This document shows positions 52,009 to 60,572 of a DNA stretch of 64,000 nucleotides, one piece after another. The position numbers were made by a program, and so were the translations under genes. Below the pieces are notes generated by a model. The model did not search any database. It was given only the letters and a program-made list of their open reading frames with translations, and was not told the DNA's origin. Within the stretch, counting starts at the first letter, position 1; every line of letters begins with the position of its first letter. The stretch is from Labedella endophytica. GTDB taxonomy: Bacteria; Actinomycetota; Actinomycetes; Actinomycetales; Microbacteriaceae. The DNA is taken from positions 930,001 through 994,000 of the forward strand of contig NZ_RZGZ01000002.1 of assembly GCF_003990045.1 (NCBI RefSeq). The letters run 5' to 3'.

Positions 52009-54137
52009 GAGATCGCCTCCCCCGCGGAACGCGCGCCGGCCTGGATGGCCGTGATGGCCACCGTGTTGACGATGTCCTGCACGGTCGCCCCTCTCGAGAG
52101 GTCGTTGATCGGCTTGTTGAGGCCCTGCAGCACCGGCCCGATGGCCACGGCGCCCGCGGAGCGCTGCACGGCCTTGTACGTGTTGTTGCCCGTGTTGAGG
52201 TCGGGGAAGATGAACACCGTCGCGCGACCGGCCACGTCGGAATCGGGCATCTTCGTGGCCGCGACGGCCGCGTCGGCGGCCGCGTCGTACTGGATGGGGC
52301 CCGCGACCCGCAGATCCGGTTGGCGCTCCCGCACGAGGGCGGTGGCGGCACGCACCTTCTCCACGTCCGCTCCCGAACCCGACTCCCCGGTGGAGTAGGA
52401 GAGCATCGCGATCCGCGGATCGATCCCGAATTGCGCGGCCGTCGCCGCCGACGAGATCGCGATGTCGGCGAGCTGAGAGGAGTCGGGGTCCGGAACGACC
52501 GCGCAGTCCCCGTAGACGAGGACGCGGTCCTCGAGCGCCATGAGGAAGACGCTCGACACCACCTGGACGCCGGGCGAGGTCTTGATGATCTCGAACCCCG
52601 GTCGGATGGTGTGGGCCGTCGTGTGGATCGCCCCGGACACCATCCCGTCGGCGAGGCCCATGTGCACCATGAGGGTGCCGAAGTACGACACGTCCGTGAC
52701 CACGTCGCGCGCCTGGTCGATCGTGACGCCCTTGTGAGCGCGCACGCGGGCGTACTCCTCGGCGAACTTGAGTGCCATGACGGGGTCGTGGGGTGACAGG
52801 ACCTCGGCCCCGGCGATGTCGAGCCCCAGCTCGATCGCGCGCGAGCGCACCTCGAACGGCTCGCCCAGGATCGTGAGGCGGGCGACGTCGCGGGCGAGCA
52901 GGGTGTGGGCGGCGCGCAGGATGCGGTCGTCCTCGCCCTCCGGCAGCACGATGTGGCGGTCCGCCGCTCTCGCCTGCTCGAGGAGGCCGTACTCGAACAT
53001 GAGCGGCGTGACGACGGAGGTCCGGCTCACCTGCAGCAGATCGACGAGGGCCTTCGTGTCGACGTGCTGCTCGAAGAGCGCGAGGGCGGTGTCGTACTTC
53101 CGCTGCGAGTCCGCGGCGAGACGCCCGCGCGTGGATGTGATCGCGACGATCGTGTCGTACGTGCCGAGGCCCGTGCGGATGATCGGGAGGGTCTGAGGAA
53201 GTCCGTCGAGGAGCTTCTCGATGGGTTCGGGCAGGTCGAATCCACCGTTGAGGACGATTCCCGCGATGGAGGGGAACGTGCCGGCGGCCTGCGCCATGAG
53301 CGCCGCGAGCAGCACCTCGGTGCGGTCCCCGGCGACCACGAGGGCCGCGCCGTCGGTGAGGCGCGGCAGCACGTTGACCATGCCCATCCCCGCCACGACG
53401 ACACCGAGGGCCTCGCGCTGGAGGAGGGCGGGATCGCCCTTGAGGAGTTCGCCATCGAGCGATTCCATGATCGAGCCCATGCTCGGGGCCACGAGGTACG
53501 GCTCCTCCGGAATGGCCCATACGGGCACACCGGGCTTCGCGGCCTCCACGCCCGCGACGACCGCGGCGGTGTCGGCGGCGTCCGCGCGGTTCGCGATCAC
53601 GGCGAGGAGGGTCGCGTGCGCGTTGCGCATCTCCTCGAGCGCGAGTTCCGCGATCTGCCGCATGTGCTGCGGGCTCCGGGCCTTGCCCTGGCCGAGTCGC
53701 TCGCCGGCGCCCTGGCCCTCGCGACCGCCCAGGACGAGGAGCACGGGGGCGCCGAGGTTCGCCGCGATCCGCGCGTTGAAGCCGAGCTCCGTCGGGCTGC
53801 CGACGTCGGTGTAGTCGCTGCCGAGGATCACGACGGCGTCGCACTTCGACTCGACCCACTTGTACCGCTGAACGATGCGCGACAGCGCGTCCTCGGGGTC
53901 GGCGTGCACATCGTCGTAACCGACTCCGATGCACTCGTCGTACTCGAGGTCGACGCCGTCGTGCTGCAGCAGCAGTTCGAGGACGTAGTCCCGTTCCTCG
54001 ACGGAGCGGGAGATGGGGCGGAAGACACCGACGCGCTTGACCTCATGGGACAGCAGGTCGAGGAGCCCGAGGGCGATCGTCGACTTCCCGGTGTGTCCCT
54101 CCGCCGATGTGATGTACACGCTCGTGGCCACGATCAT
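52005..54137 (-). CDS. pta: Phosphate acetyltransferase (long form with N-terminal P-loop domain)
   Basis: The 710-residue enzyme converts acetyl-CoA and phosphate to acetyl phosphate. The N-terminal domain (TSVYITSAEGHTGKSTIALG, 5-24) is a BioD/CobB-like P-loop module of regulatory type. A DRTGG domain follows (about 215-330), and the C-terminal catalytic PTA domain starts near residue 380 (LPEGEDDRILRAA) with SYSTGESGSGADVEKVR near 590. The ATG has a weak GAAGGA directly ahead. It is transcribed with ackA. Confidence 0.96.
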   Translation of the reverse strand: MIVATSVYITSAEGHTGKSTIALGLLDLLSHEVKRVGVFRPISRSVEERDYVLELLLQHDGVDLEYDECIGVGYDDVHADPEDALSRIVQRYKWVESKCDAVVILGSDYTDVGSPTELGFNARIAANLGAPVLLVLGGREGQGAGERLGQGKARSPQHMRQIAELALEEMRNAHATLLAVIANRADAADTAAVVAGVEAAKPGVPVWAIPEEPYLVAPSMGSIMESLDGELLKGDPALLQREALGVVVAGMGMVNVLPRLTDGAALVVAGDRTEVLLAALMAQAAGTFPSIAGIVLNGGFDLPEPIEKLLDGLPQTLPIIRTGLGTYDTIVAITSTRGRLAADSQRKYDTALALFEQHVDTKALVDLLQVSRTSVVTPLMFEYGLLEQARAADRHIVLPEGEDDRILRAAHTLLARDVARLTILGEPFEVRSRAIELGLDIAGAEVLSPHDPVMALKFAEEYARVRAHKGVTIDQARDVVTDVSYFGTLMVHMGLADGMVSGAIHTTAHTIRPGFEIIKTSPGVQVVSSVFLMALEDRVLVYGDCAVVPDPDSSQLADIAISSAATAAQFGIDPRIAMLSYSTGESGSGADVEKVRAATALVRERQPDLRVAGPIQYDAAADAAVAATKMPDSDVAGRATVFIFPDLNTGNNTYKAVQRSAGAVAIGPVLQGLNKPINDLSRGATVQDIVNTVAITAIQAGARSAGEAIS

Positions 54138-54261
54138 CCTTCGGTTGTCCGGGGGTTCGTGGACAACGCTACAGGAGTCGCCTGAACGTCTTCTACGCTG
54201 TGTCGAAAACAGGGAGGACGTGCATGACGGGGCAGATGATCCTCGGCGCCGGAGACAAAAA

Positions 54262-54350
54262 GGACCCCCCGCGCACCCGCCAGAGCCCGGTTACCCTTGC
54301 TGCGTTTCCGCCCTGGGGGAGTTGGCCTGGATGGCGCCACGCGGGGAGCC
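54262..54350 (-). ncRNA. ffs: Signal recognition particle RNA (4.5S, small type)
   Basis: The minus strand carries the conserved SRP core CAGGGCGGAAACGCAGCAAG with GGTAACCGGG, the GGAA tetraloop and the two-strand asymmetric loop. 5' GGCTCCCCGCG and 3' GCGGGGGGTCC close the helix, and a T run (TTTTTGTC on the minus strand, 54254-54261) follows as terminator. The outer limits are approximate. In actinobacteria ffs is often beside tRNA-Ser, as here. Confidence 0.9.
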
Positions 54351-54572
54351 GGGATCCATCCTACAACCTCCCCGGCCACTGTCCCTCATCCTCCGCACCA
54401 CCGCGCCCACCACCAGCACGTAGAGCTTTTTCGCCGAGTTCCTGCGGTAGACCGCCTCGAATCGGCGCAAACGCTCGACCTCGGCGGATGAGACGGCCGA
54501 CTCGATGCTGTGGCGCGCGGCACGTTCGCGACCCGGTAGGATAGTCCGGGTCGCGGTTCGCTGCGACTGCCA

Positions 54573-54660
54573 GGAGGATTCGCCTAGTGGCCTATGGCGC
54601 ACGCTTGGAAAGCGTGTTGGGTGCAAGCCCTCGGGGGTTCGAATCCCCCATCCTCCGCCA
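54573..54660 (+). tRNA. tRNA-Ser (anticodon GGA), CCA encoded
   Basis: 88 nt: acceptor GGAGGAT/ATCCTCC, D-arm TTCGCCTAGTGG, anticodon loop TTGGAAA with stem CACGC/GCGTG, a long variable arm (GTTGGGTGCAAGCCCTC), T-arm GGGTTCGAATCCC and CCA at the end. Anticodon GGA reads TCC (Ser). TAGGAT (54537-54542) is a likely promoter -10. The last 29 nt are repeated downstream at 54746-54774. Confidence 0.97.
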
Positions 54661-54670
54661 AAGAAATACC

Positions 54671-54774
54671 GCTCGAACACCAGGGTGCGCGCTCGAACAC
54701 CAGGGTGCGCGCACGAACCAGGGTGCGCGCGCAGGACCCACAGCCGGGGTTCGAATCCCCCATCCTCCGCCAAA
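54671..54774 (+). repeat. Tandem 20-bp repeats plus a duplicated tRNA-Ser 3' end
   Basis: GCTCGAACACCAGGGTGCGC occurs twice in tandem (54671-54690, 54691-54710), then a shortened copy (54711-54728, GCACGAACCAGGGTGCGC). After 17 nt comes a 29-bp exact repeat of the tRNA-Ser 3' end (54746-54774, GGGGTTCGAATCCCCC and on through CCA). The 29-bp repeat is like the att duplication of a tRNA-integrating element, here with only about 83 bp left between the copies. Confidence 0.8.
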
Positions 54775-54792
54775 CAGATGATCTAGCCGGTG

Positions 54793-55284
54793 TCAGCCGA
54801 AGGTGCGCGCCTCGTGCCCCAACCGCTCGGCGAGGGCGACGATCTCCGAGACGTTCTCGGACGGGACAGCGACGAGCGGGTACGCGTCGGAGTCCTCGGC
54901 CAGAAAGACGAGCCGCAGTCCGTGCGGTGCGAGCATCTCGTCCGCGCGGACGATCGCGTCCTCCAGTCCGCCGTCGACGTCGGCGACCGGCTCGGTGTCC
55001 GCTCCCGTCCGGAACACACGCGGCAGTCCTGCGAGCGCGTCGGCCAACTCCACTCCGGAGTCCTCCCCGTCGAGGTAGGCGAGCGCGCCCGACTCGTCGA
55101 GGCCGTCGATCATCACGAACCACGGGTCGACGTCGTCCGCGGACTCGGTACCGCGGTCCGGAAGGTCCTGCCCCTGCCCGGCGACGTGGTCAGCGGGATC
55201 GGAGAATGCCCGGAGAACCGATCCCGATAGTTCCGGGTCATCGTCGAGCAGTCCGCACAGGCGCGTCCAGTCATCCGCCGTCAT
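54793..55284 (-). CDS. DUF6630-like hypothetical protein (163 aa)
   Basis: ATG at 55284 (TADDWTRLCGLLDD) has GGGAGG upstream. The sequence has a helical start, a DPWFVMIDGLDESGALAYLD segment (about 53-72) and an aspartate-rich middle, which recall DUF6630 proteins; this name is from memory and needs a profile check. No catalytic motif, signal or membrane segment. Divergent from the PH-like membrane protein across 237 bp without other genes. Confidence 0.6.
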   Translation of the reverse strand: MTADDWTRLCGLLDDDPELSGSVLRAFSDPADHVAGQGQDLPDRGTESADDVDPWFVMIDGLDESGALAYLDGEDSGVELADALAGLPRVFRTGADTEPVADVDGGLEDAIVRADEMLAPHGLRLVFLAEDSDAYPLVAVPSENVSEIVALAERLGHEARTFG

Positions 55285-55521
55285 CGCGTCATCCTCCCGT
55301 TGCGAGCGATCGATCACCCGCGAGGCCGTGCGGGTCGTACCCATTGTCGGGGACGAGCGACCACCGCACGCCGCGTCGTCGACACACAGGACGTCCCGCC
55401 CGGTCGACGGCGCGATGACCGCCGTCACCCCCTGTCCCCCGGCCGGGCGTCATGTCCACCAAAGGGTGGATAGTGAACACCCCTCATGGTCGGGCAGACT
55501 GTCCTGCGGGGAAGGGGACAC

Positions 55522-56076
55522 ATGTCGACCACCGTCATGACGGACGCATCGATCACGGTGCACGTCCGGCGACGGCTCCTCGGCCAGGGTCTCGGCGCCG
55601 TCGTCTCACTGACGGCCCCCATCCTGATCGTCCTGTTCTGGCTCACGGTTCCCGACGGCCCCTGGCCTGCAGTGGCCGCCGCGGCGATCGTCGTCGTCGT
55701 CGTTTTCGCATACGCGGTCGTCCAGTACTTCCGCGTCGCGGTCGTGGTCACCCCGACGCAGTTGATCGAACGCACCTTCTTCGGAGGAACCCGACGGATC
55801 CCCCTCGAGACCGTGGCCCGCGCCGTCCTCCTGGATCTCCACCGCACACTCGCGGCCGAACCCCGGCGTCAGCTCTTCGTCCTCGACGCGGACGGCCGCG
55901 TCCTCCTGCGGATGAGGGGCGACTACTGGACCACCGAATCCATCCACGCGGTCGCGAGCCATCTCGTGACCGTCCCCGTGGAACACGTCGAGAATGCCCT
56001 CACGCTCGACGAGCTGCAGCGCACGAACCCGCTCATGCTCTACTGGTTCGAGCGTCGCCCCACGCGCATCGGCTGA
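55522..56076 (+). CDS. PH-like membrane protein (bPH type)
   Basis: ATG at 55522 (STTVMTDASITVHVRRRLLG) has GAAGGGG 4 nt upstream. Two hydrophobic helices (about 20-42 and 48-72) are followed by a beta-rich domain (TPTQLIERTFFGGTRRIPLE and LFVLDADGRVLLRM) like the PH-like fold of small actinobacterial membrane proteins. 184 residues. The function is unknown; it converges with a GNAT gene with 19 bp between. Confidence 0.65.
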   Translation: MSTTVMTDASITVHVRRRLLGQGLGAVVSLTAPILIVLFWLTVPDGPWPAVAAAAIVVVVVFAYAVVQYFRVAVVVTPTQLIERTFFGGTRRIPLETVARAVLLDLHRTLAAEPRRQLFVLDADGRVLLRMRGDYWTTESIHAVASHLVTVPVEHVENALTLDELQRTNPLMLYWFERRPTRIG

Positions 56077-56095
56077 GGACCAGAGTCGGCTGTGC

Positions 56096-56716
56096 TCAGG
56101 GCGAGCGGTCCGCTCCGGGAACATCCCGGGCGAACACGATGGACTCCCCCGGCACGCTGGCCACGTCGTCGAGCAGGGCGGTGAAGCCGGTGCGCTCGTA
56201 GAAGGCGACGGCCCCGGTGTTGGACGCACCGACGACGAGATGGACACCGGGCACGCCACGACGTCGCAGCGTGACGAGCGCCGCCTCGACGAGCCGACGA
56301 CCGACCCCACCGCCGCGGGCCTCCTCGAGCAGATCGATGTGGAGATGGGCCGGATAGCGCTCCCGATGCGACACGAGCATGCGATTCGTGTCGATGGCAC
56401 CGCGGAAGAGCGACTCGTCCGCCGCCGTGCGCGGCTCCTTGGTGCCACTCACGCGCGGCCACCAGTCGGCCACGAACCAGCGGGCGAAGGTCTCGGTGTC
56501 GGTCGTGCCGATCAGGTAGCCGACGACCTCACCGGACTCCGCCACCGCCACGACCCCGAAGCCGCTCGGGTGCTCGAGATAGGGCGTCGCGTAGACATCG
56601 GCGAGGACATCGTCGTCGCCGTAGTCGCCCGTCGCGTCATCGCCTCCGCGCCCGGTGACGCGGCAGATGCGGGCGACGGCGTCGCGATCACCCGGCACCA
56701 CCTCACGAATCAGCAT
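56096..56716 (-). CDS. GNAT-family N-acetyltransferase
   Basis: The 206-residue protein starts LIREVVPGDRDAVARIC and has the acetyl-CoA-binding R/Q-x-x-G-x-G signature in EEARGGGVGRRLVEAAL (about 133-149), followed by FYERTGF near residue 180. A long insertion between (FARWFVADWWPRVSG region) carries the substrate side. The substrate is unknown. It lies 4 bp downstream of the HerA-like gene and is likely cotranscribed. Confidence 0.85.
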   Translation of the reverse strand: MLIREVVPGDRDAVARICRVTGRGGDDATGDYGDDDVLADVYATPYLEHPSGFGVVAVAESGEVVGYLIGTTDTETFARWFVADWWPRVSGTKEPRTAADESLFRGAIDTNRMLVSHRERYPAHLHIDLLEEARGGGVGRRLVEAALVTLRRRGVPGVHLVVGASNTGAVAFYERTGFTALLDDVASVPGESIVFARDVPGADRSP

Positions 56717-56720
56717 CCCG

Positions 56721-58679
56721 TCACCTCCGGCGCCTGGTCCCGAAGATACCCTCGACCACACCCGAGAGGATGGTCGCGGTGGCCTTCGAACCGAGAACCT
56801 GTTCGATCATCGATGAGGAGGAGGACGAGGACCGTCCCGACGATCGCGTCGTCGAGCGGCGCCCCGTGCCCGAGGTCTTCTTCAGGAGCCGGTCGTATTC
56901 ACGCTGCGCCTTCTCCTCCGCCGCGCGCTCGGCCTTGTCCATCGCGGCCTTCTGCTTCGCGTACTCGACCTCGGCCTGGGCGGCCTCGACCTCGGCCTCA
57001 GCCTGACGGGCCGCGGCCGCCGCGGCGTCCATCCGCGCACCGAGCATCTCCCGCGCCGATTCCCGGTCGATCGAGGTGCCGTAGCGGTCGGGCAGAGGCG
57101 AGGCAGCGACGGACCGCTCCCTCACCTCCACAGCGCTCGGCGACATGAGCGCGAGCGGCGCCCGGAGCCGGGTCCACGCCACGGGGGACGGCGCGCCCTT
57201 CTCGTTCATGACCGTCACGACGGCCTCCCCCGTTCCGAGGCTCGTGAGCACCTCGGCGAGGTCGTAGTCCGACGTCGGATACGTGGACACGGTCGCGGCG
57301 AGCGCCTTCGCGTCCTCGGGGGTGAACGCCCTGAGCTGGTGCTGGATGCGTGAGCCGAGCTGCGCCAGGACATCGGCCGGGAGGTCCTTCGGCGTCTGCG
57401 TCACGAAGAAGATACCCACCCCCTTCGAGCGGATCAGCCGCACCGTCCGGACGACGTGCGCGAGGAACTCCTTCGAGGCGTCCGCGAAGAGGAGGTGCGC
57501 CTCGTCGAAGAAGAACACGAGCTTCGGCCGGTCGAGGTCGCCGACCTCGGGGAGGTCGTTGAACAGATCGGCGAGAAGCCACATCAGGAAGGTCGAGTAG
57601 AGCTCGGGCCGGTCGGCGACCCCTGGCACGTCGAGCAGGCTCACGATGCCGCGACCGTCGAGGTCGCGACGGAGGAAGTCGGCGGTATCGATCTCGGGCT
57701 CGCCGAAGAACGCGTCGGCCCCGCGGTCGGCGAAGGTGATGAGTTCGCGCAGGATGACCCCGACCGTGGCCTTCGACAGCCCGCCGAGCTCGGCGAGTTC
57801 CGCCTTGCCCTCGTCGCCGACGAGATAGGTGAGGACCGCCCGCAGGTCCGTGAGGTCGAGCAGAGGCAGACCGGCGTTCTCGGCGTAGTGGAAGACGAGG
57901 CCGAGGCTCGACTCCTGCGTCGCGTTGAGGCCGAGCGCCTTCGCGAGCAGGAGGGGACCGAAGCCCGCCACGGTCGCGCGGATCGGCACCCCGATGCCGC
58001 GACCGCCCAGGGTGAAGAACTCGGTCGGGAACGAGGCGGGCGCCCAGTCTTGGCCGATCCCCGTCGTACGGGCGACGAGCTTCTCGCTCGGCTCTCCCGG
58101 GGTCGCGATCCCGGAGAGGTCTCCCTTGATGTCGGCCGCGAAGACCGGGACGCCGGCCGCCGAGAGCTGCTCGAGGAGCACCTGCAGCGTGCGCGTCTTA
58201 CCCGTTCCGGTGGCGCCAGCGATGAGGCCGTGGCGGTTCGTCATGGCGATCGGGATCCGCACCTGGACGGAGGGCACCGCCTCGCCGTTCACGACGGCAC
58301 CGAGCTCGAGGACCTCACCCACCGTCGCGTACCCGGCGGCGATCGCGGCGAGCGCGTCCGCCCCGAGGGGGCCGGCGGTCGCGGCGGTCGCGGGGACCGG
58401 CGCGCTGCCGGGCCCGGCGGTCGGGGTCGGCGGCGTCGCGGCGGCGGGGGTGGAAACGGCCGGCGTAGCCACGGCCGGCGCGGTCACCGTCGGGCCGATG
58501 CCGGCAGCGGCGAGGGCGTCTCGAGCCGCGACGGCGGCGGCCTCGGCGAGCCGCACCGCCTCTCGCGCCGCGGCCTGCGCACGCTCGGCCGCCACGGCGA
58601 GTTCCTGCGCACGTCTCTGCGCCTCCGCAGAGACGTCAGGCGAGGGCACACCATCCTCGGTCGCAGCCATGTCCGACAT
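56721..58679 (-). CDS. HerA-like/DUF853 ATPase
   Basis: The 652-residue protein begins with an Ala-rich coiled-coil stretch (about 12-65), then Pro/Ala. The ATPase has GLIAGATGTGKTRTLQVLLE (Walker A), a DIKGDLSGI segment, VFFFDEAHLLF (Walker B) and FVTQTPKDLPADVLAQLGSR (arginine/sensor region), the HerA/DUF853 layout. The last 130 residues are a charged coiled coil with an Arg/Ser-rich end. These ATPases act as DNA translocases or helicases, though the DUF853 branch has no settled role. An internal start MAATEDG (58670) is possible. Confidence 0.88.
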   Translation of the reverse strand: MSDMAATEDGVPSPDVSAEAQRRAQELAVAAERAQAAAREAVRLAEAAAVAARDALAAAGIGPTVTAPAVATPAVSTPAAATPPTPTAGPGSAPVPATAATAGPLGADALAAIAAGYATVGEVLELGAVVNGEAVPSVQVRIPIAMTNRHGLIAGATGTGKTRTLQVLLEQLSAAGVPVFAADIKGDLSGIATPGEPSEKLVARTTGIGQDWAPASFPTEFFTLGGRGIGVPIRATVAGFGPLLLAKALGLNATQESSLGLVFHYAENAGLPLLDLTDLRAVLTYLVGDEGKAELAELGGLSKATVGVILRELITFADRGADAFFGEPEIDTADFLRRDLDGRGIVSLLDVPGVADRPELYSTFLMWLLADLFNDLPEVGDLDRPKLVFFFDEAHLLFADASKEFLAHVVRTVRLIRSKGVGIFFVTQTPKDLPADVLAQLGSRIQHQLRAFTPEDAKALAATVSTYPTSDYDLAEVLTSLGTGEAVVTVMNEKGAPSPVAWTRLRAPLALMSPSAVEVRERSVAASPLPDRYGTSIDRESAREMLGARMDAAAAAARQAEAEVEAAQAEVEYAKQKAAMDKAERAAEEKAQREYDRLLKKTSGTGRRSTTRSSGRSSSSSSSMIEQVLGSKATATILSGVVEGIFGTRRRR

Positions 58680-58680
58680 C

Positions 58681-59790
58681 CTACGGTCGCGAGAGCACGA
58701 CGGGTTCGGTGAGGGCCCAGTGGCGGAGCAGGTCGTGCCGCACCTCGACCCCGGAGCCCGCTCCCGTCGGAACCGAGAGGTACCCGTCGTCGAGGACGAA
58801 CGGCTCCGTGATGTCCTCGGCGAAGTAGCGGCCGGATGCGCTCGTGTCCCCGGGGAGCGCGAACCCGGGGAGCGCAGCGAGAGCGACGTTCATCGCGCGC
58901 CCGATCCCGGTCTCGAGCATCCCCCCGCACCAGACGGGCACGTCGAGGGAGCGGCACGCGTCGTGGATCGAGACGGCCTCGAGGTAACCGCCCACGCGGC
59001 CCGGTTTGATGTTCACGATGCTCGTCGCGCCGCGCTCGATCGCGTCGATCGCGATCCCCGTGGAGGTGATCGACTCGTCGAGGCACACGGGGGTCTCGAT
59101 CGAATCGGCCAGGAGCACGTGCGCCGCGATGTCCTCCTCCACGAAGGGCTGCTCGATGAGGAGCAGTCCGAACTCGTCGAGGCGCCGGAGGTGGTCGACG
59201 TGATCGAGCGTGTACGCCGTGTTCGCGTCCACCTGCAGCGGCAGCGAACCGATGACCTCGCGCACGCGTGCCACCGGTTCGAGATCCCACCCGGGTTTGA
59301 TCTTGAGCTTGATGCGACGGTACCCCTCATCGACGTAGCCCTCGACCTCGGCGAGGAGCGTCTCGATGTCCGGGCTGATCCCGACGGACACCCCGCATTC
59401 CACCCGATCGCGCACGGCGCCGAGGCGTTCACCGAAGGACGTGCCCGTCGATCGCAGCTCGGCGTCGAGCACGGCGGCCTCGAGCGTCGCCTTGGCCATC
59501 CGGTGCCCGATCACCCCCGCGAAGAGGCCGTCCAACGCCGCGGCTGTCACGTCGTTCGCTGCGAGGAGGACCGGAGCGAGGAAGCGTTCGATGACGATCC
59601 GGCAGCCGTCGACGTACTCCGAGCTGTAGTCCGGCGTCGTACCCGCGACGCATTCGCCCCACCCGTCGACACCATCGGCGACGACGTGCGCGAGCAGCAC
59701 CTGCCGCTCGGTCTGCCGTCCGAAGCTCGTCTCGAAGGGCCGCACGAGCGGCATCCCGATCGTGTGCAGCTCGATCCGTTCGATTCTCAC
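58681..59790 (-). CDS. Enolase-superfamily enzyme: o-succinylbenzoate synthase or N-succinylamino-acid racemase
   Basis: The 369-residue enzyme has the superfamily catalytic lysine pair KIK (163-165), metal ligands Asp188 (VDANTAY), Glu213 (LIEQPF) and Asp238 (CLDES), and the second Lys in NIKPGRVGG. This is the MenC/NSAR branch. Neighbouring genes are not menaquinone genes; instead an overlapping GNAT gene precedes it (ATGA at 59787-59790). The published NSAR pathway uses a succinyltransferase, the racemase and a hydrolase, so N-succinylamino-acid racemase is favoured, but OSBS activity can coexist. A hydrolase gene is not next to it. Confidence 0.8.
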   Translation of the reverse strand: MRIERIELHTIGMPLVRPFETSFGRQTERQVLLAHVVADGVDGWGECVAGTTPDYSSEYVDGCRIVIERFLAPVLLAANDVTAAALDGLFAGVIGHRMAKATLEAAVLDAELRSTGTSFGERLGAVRDRVECGVSVGISPDIETLLAEVEGYVDEGYRRIKLKIKPGWDLEPVARVREVIGSLPLQVDANTAYTLDHVDHLRRLDEFGLLLIEQPFVEEDIAAHVLLADSIETPVCLDESITSTGIAIDAIERGATSIVNIKPGRVGGYLEAVSIHDACRSLDVPVWCGGMLETGIGRAMNVALAALPGFALPGDTSASGRYFAEDITEPFVLDDGYLSVPTGAGSGVEVRHDLLRHWALTEPVVLSRP

Positions 59791-60572
59791 CGTGTCTCCT
59801 CCTGGTGCGTCGCCGCCTCCGCGCGATCGAAGACGTAACCCGTTCCCGTGAACCGCACGGTCGTCCCCACGCGGATGGACCGCGCGAAGAGGTCCCGGCT
59901 CGACTCGCGCAGGGCCGCAGCGGTCGCCGGGTCGTCCCGCCGCACGGCTTCGAAGTCCTCGGGGAGGGCCACATCGTCCGGGCGCGTGGATCTCATCGGC
60001 CGGGTTGGTCGTCCCGCGAGCGCATCGATCGCCCCCGGGGCGTCGAGCCGCCAGCTCACCTCGAACCGGTCACTCCGATCGGTTCCGTTGACGGCGTCGT
60101 CGAGAACGCCGTAGAAGTCCGGCCGGAACGCCGAGACCACGGCGCCGAGCTTCCACAGGTTGAACCGGGCGTTCCGGCGGATGAGCGGATCGTACGTCCA
60201 GCGCACCTCGGTGATGCCGTTCTCGAGGCACTCGGCGCGTTGGGCGAGTTTGAGCGCGAACCCCACGCCGGCGGATCGGAGGACCGGCCCGACGGCGGTC
60301 ATGTGCGAGTGCACGTGGAGACCGTCGTCCCACCCGATGAACGAGAACAGTGCGCCGAGCACGTCGCCGTCGCGTCGAGCGAGCAGCACCGGGTTCCCCG
60401 CGTGGGCGATGGCCTGGAGCGTCGATGGATCCGCCCCTCGTCCTTTGCCCCAGACCGACGAGAACATGCCGACCGTCTCCGCCGCGTCCTCGGGGCTGGA
60501 CACCGAGACGATCTCGACGGAGGCGACCGCCGCCGCTCGCTCGGCGAGGACACGCGCGGCACGGTCAGCCAT
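59787..60572 (-). CDS. GNAT-type acyltransferase paired with the racemase
   Basis: The 261-residue protein (VEIVSVSSPEDAAETVGMFS near the start; HSHMTAVGPVLRSAGVGFAL around 98-117; VRWTYDPLIRRNARFNLWKL around 140-159) matches COG3375-like GNAT proteins, with a long insert. In known operons the equivalent transfers succinyl to D-amino acids before racemisation. It is coupled to the racemase by ATGA and overlaps the PAP2 end by 8 bp, so three minus-strand genes may be cotranscribed. Acyl donor and substrate are inferred. Confidence 0.75.
   Translation of the reverse strand: MADRAARVLAERAAAVASVEIVSVSSPEDAAETVGMFSSVWGKGRGADPSTLQAIAHAGNPVLLARRDGDVLGALFSFIGWDDGLHVHSHMTAVGPVLRSAGVGFALKLAQRAECLENGITEVRWTYDPLIRRNARFNLWKLGAVVSAFRPDFYGVLDDAVNGTDRSDRFEVSWRLDAPGAIDALAGRPTRPMRSTRPDDVALPEDFEAVRRDDPATAAALRESSRDLFARSIRVGTTVRFTGTGYVFDRAEAATHQEETR

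Noticed and set aside
50803-53934. 1043-aa ORF that would fuse another protein to AckA
   Set aside because: The upstream part is pta read in the wrong frame; ackA starts at the ATG overlapping the pta stop.
54291-54500. Small minus-strand ORF with an AEVERLRRFEAVYRRN stretch between ffs and tRNA-Ser
   Set aside because: It looks partly protein-like but overlaps ffs and has no clear start or ribosome site.
54671-54728. CRISPR-like array
   Set aside because: The units abut without spacers and no cas genes are present.
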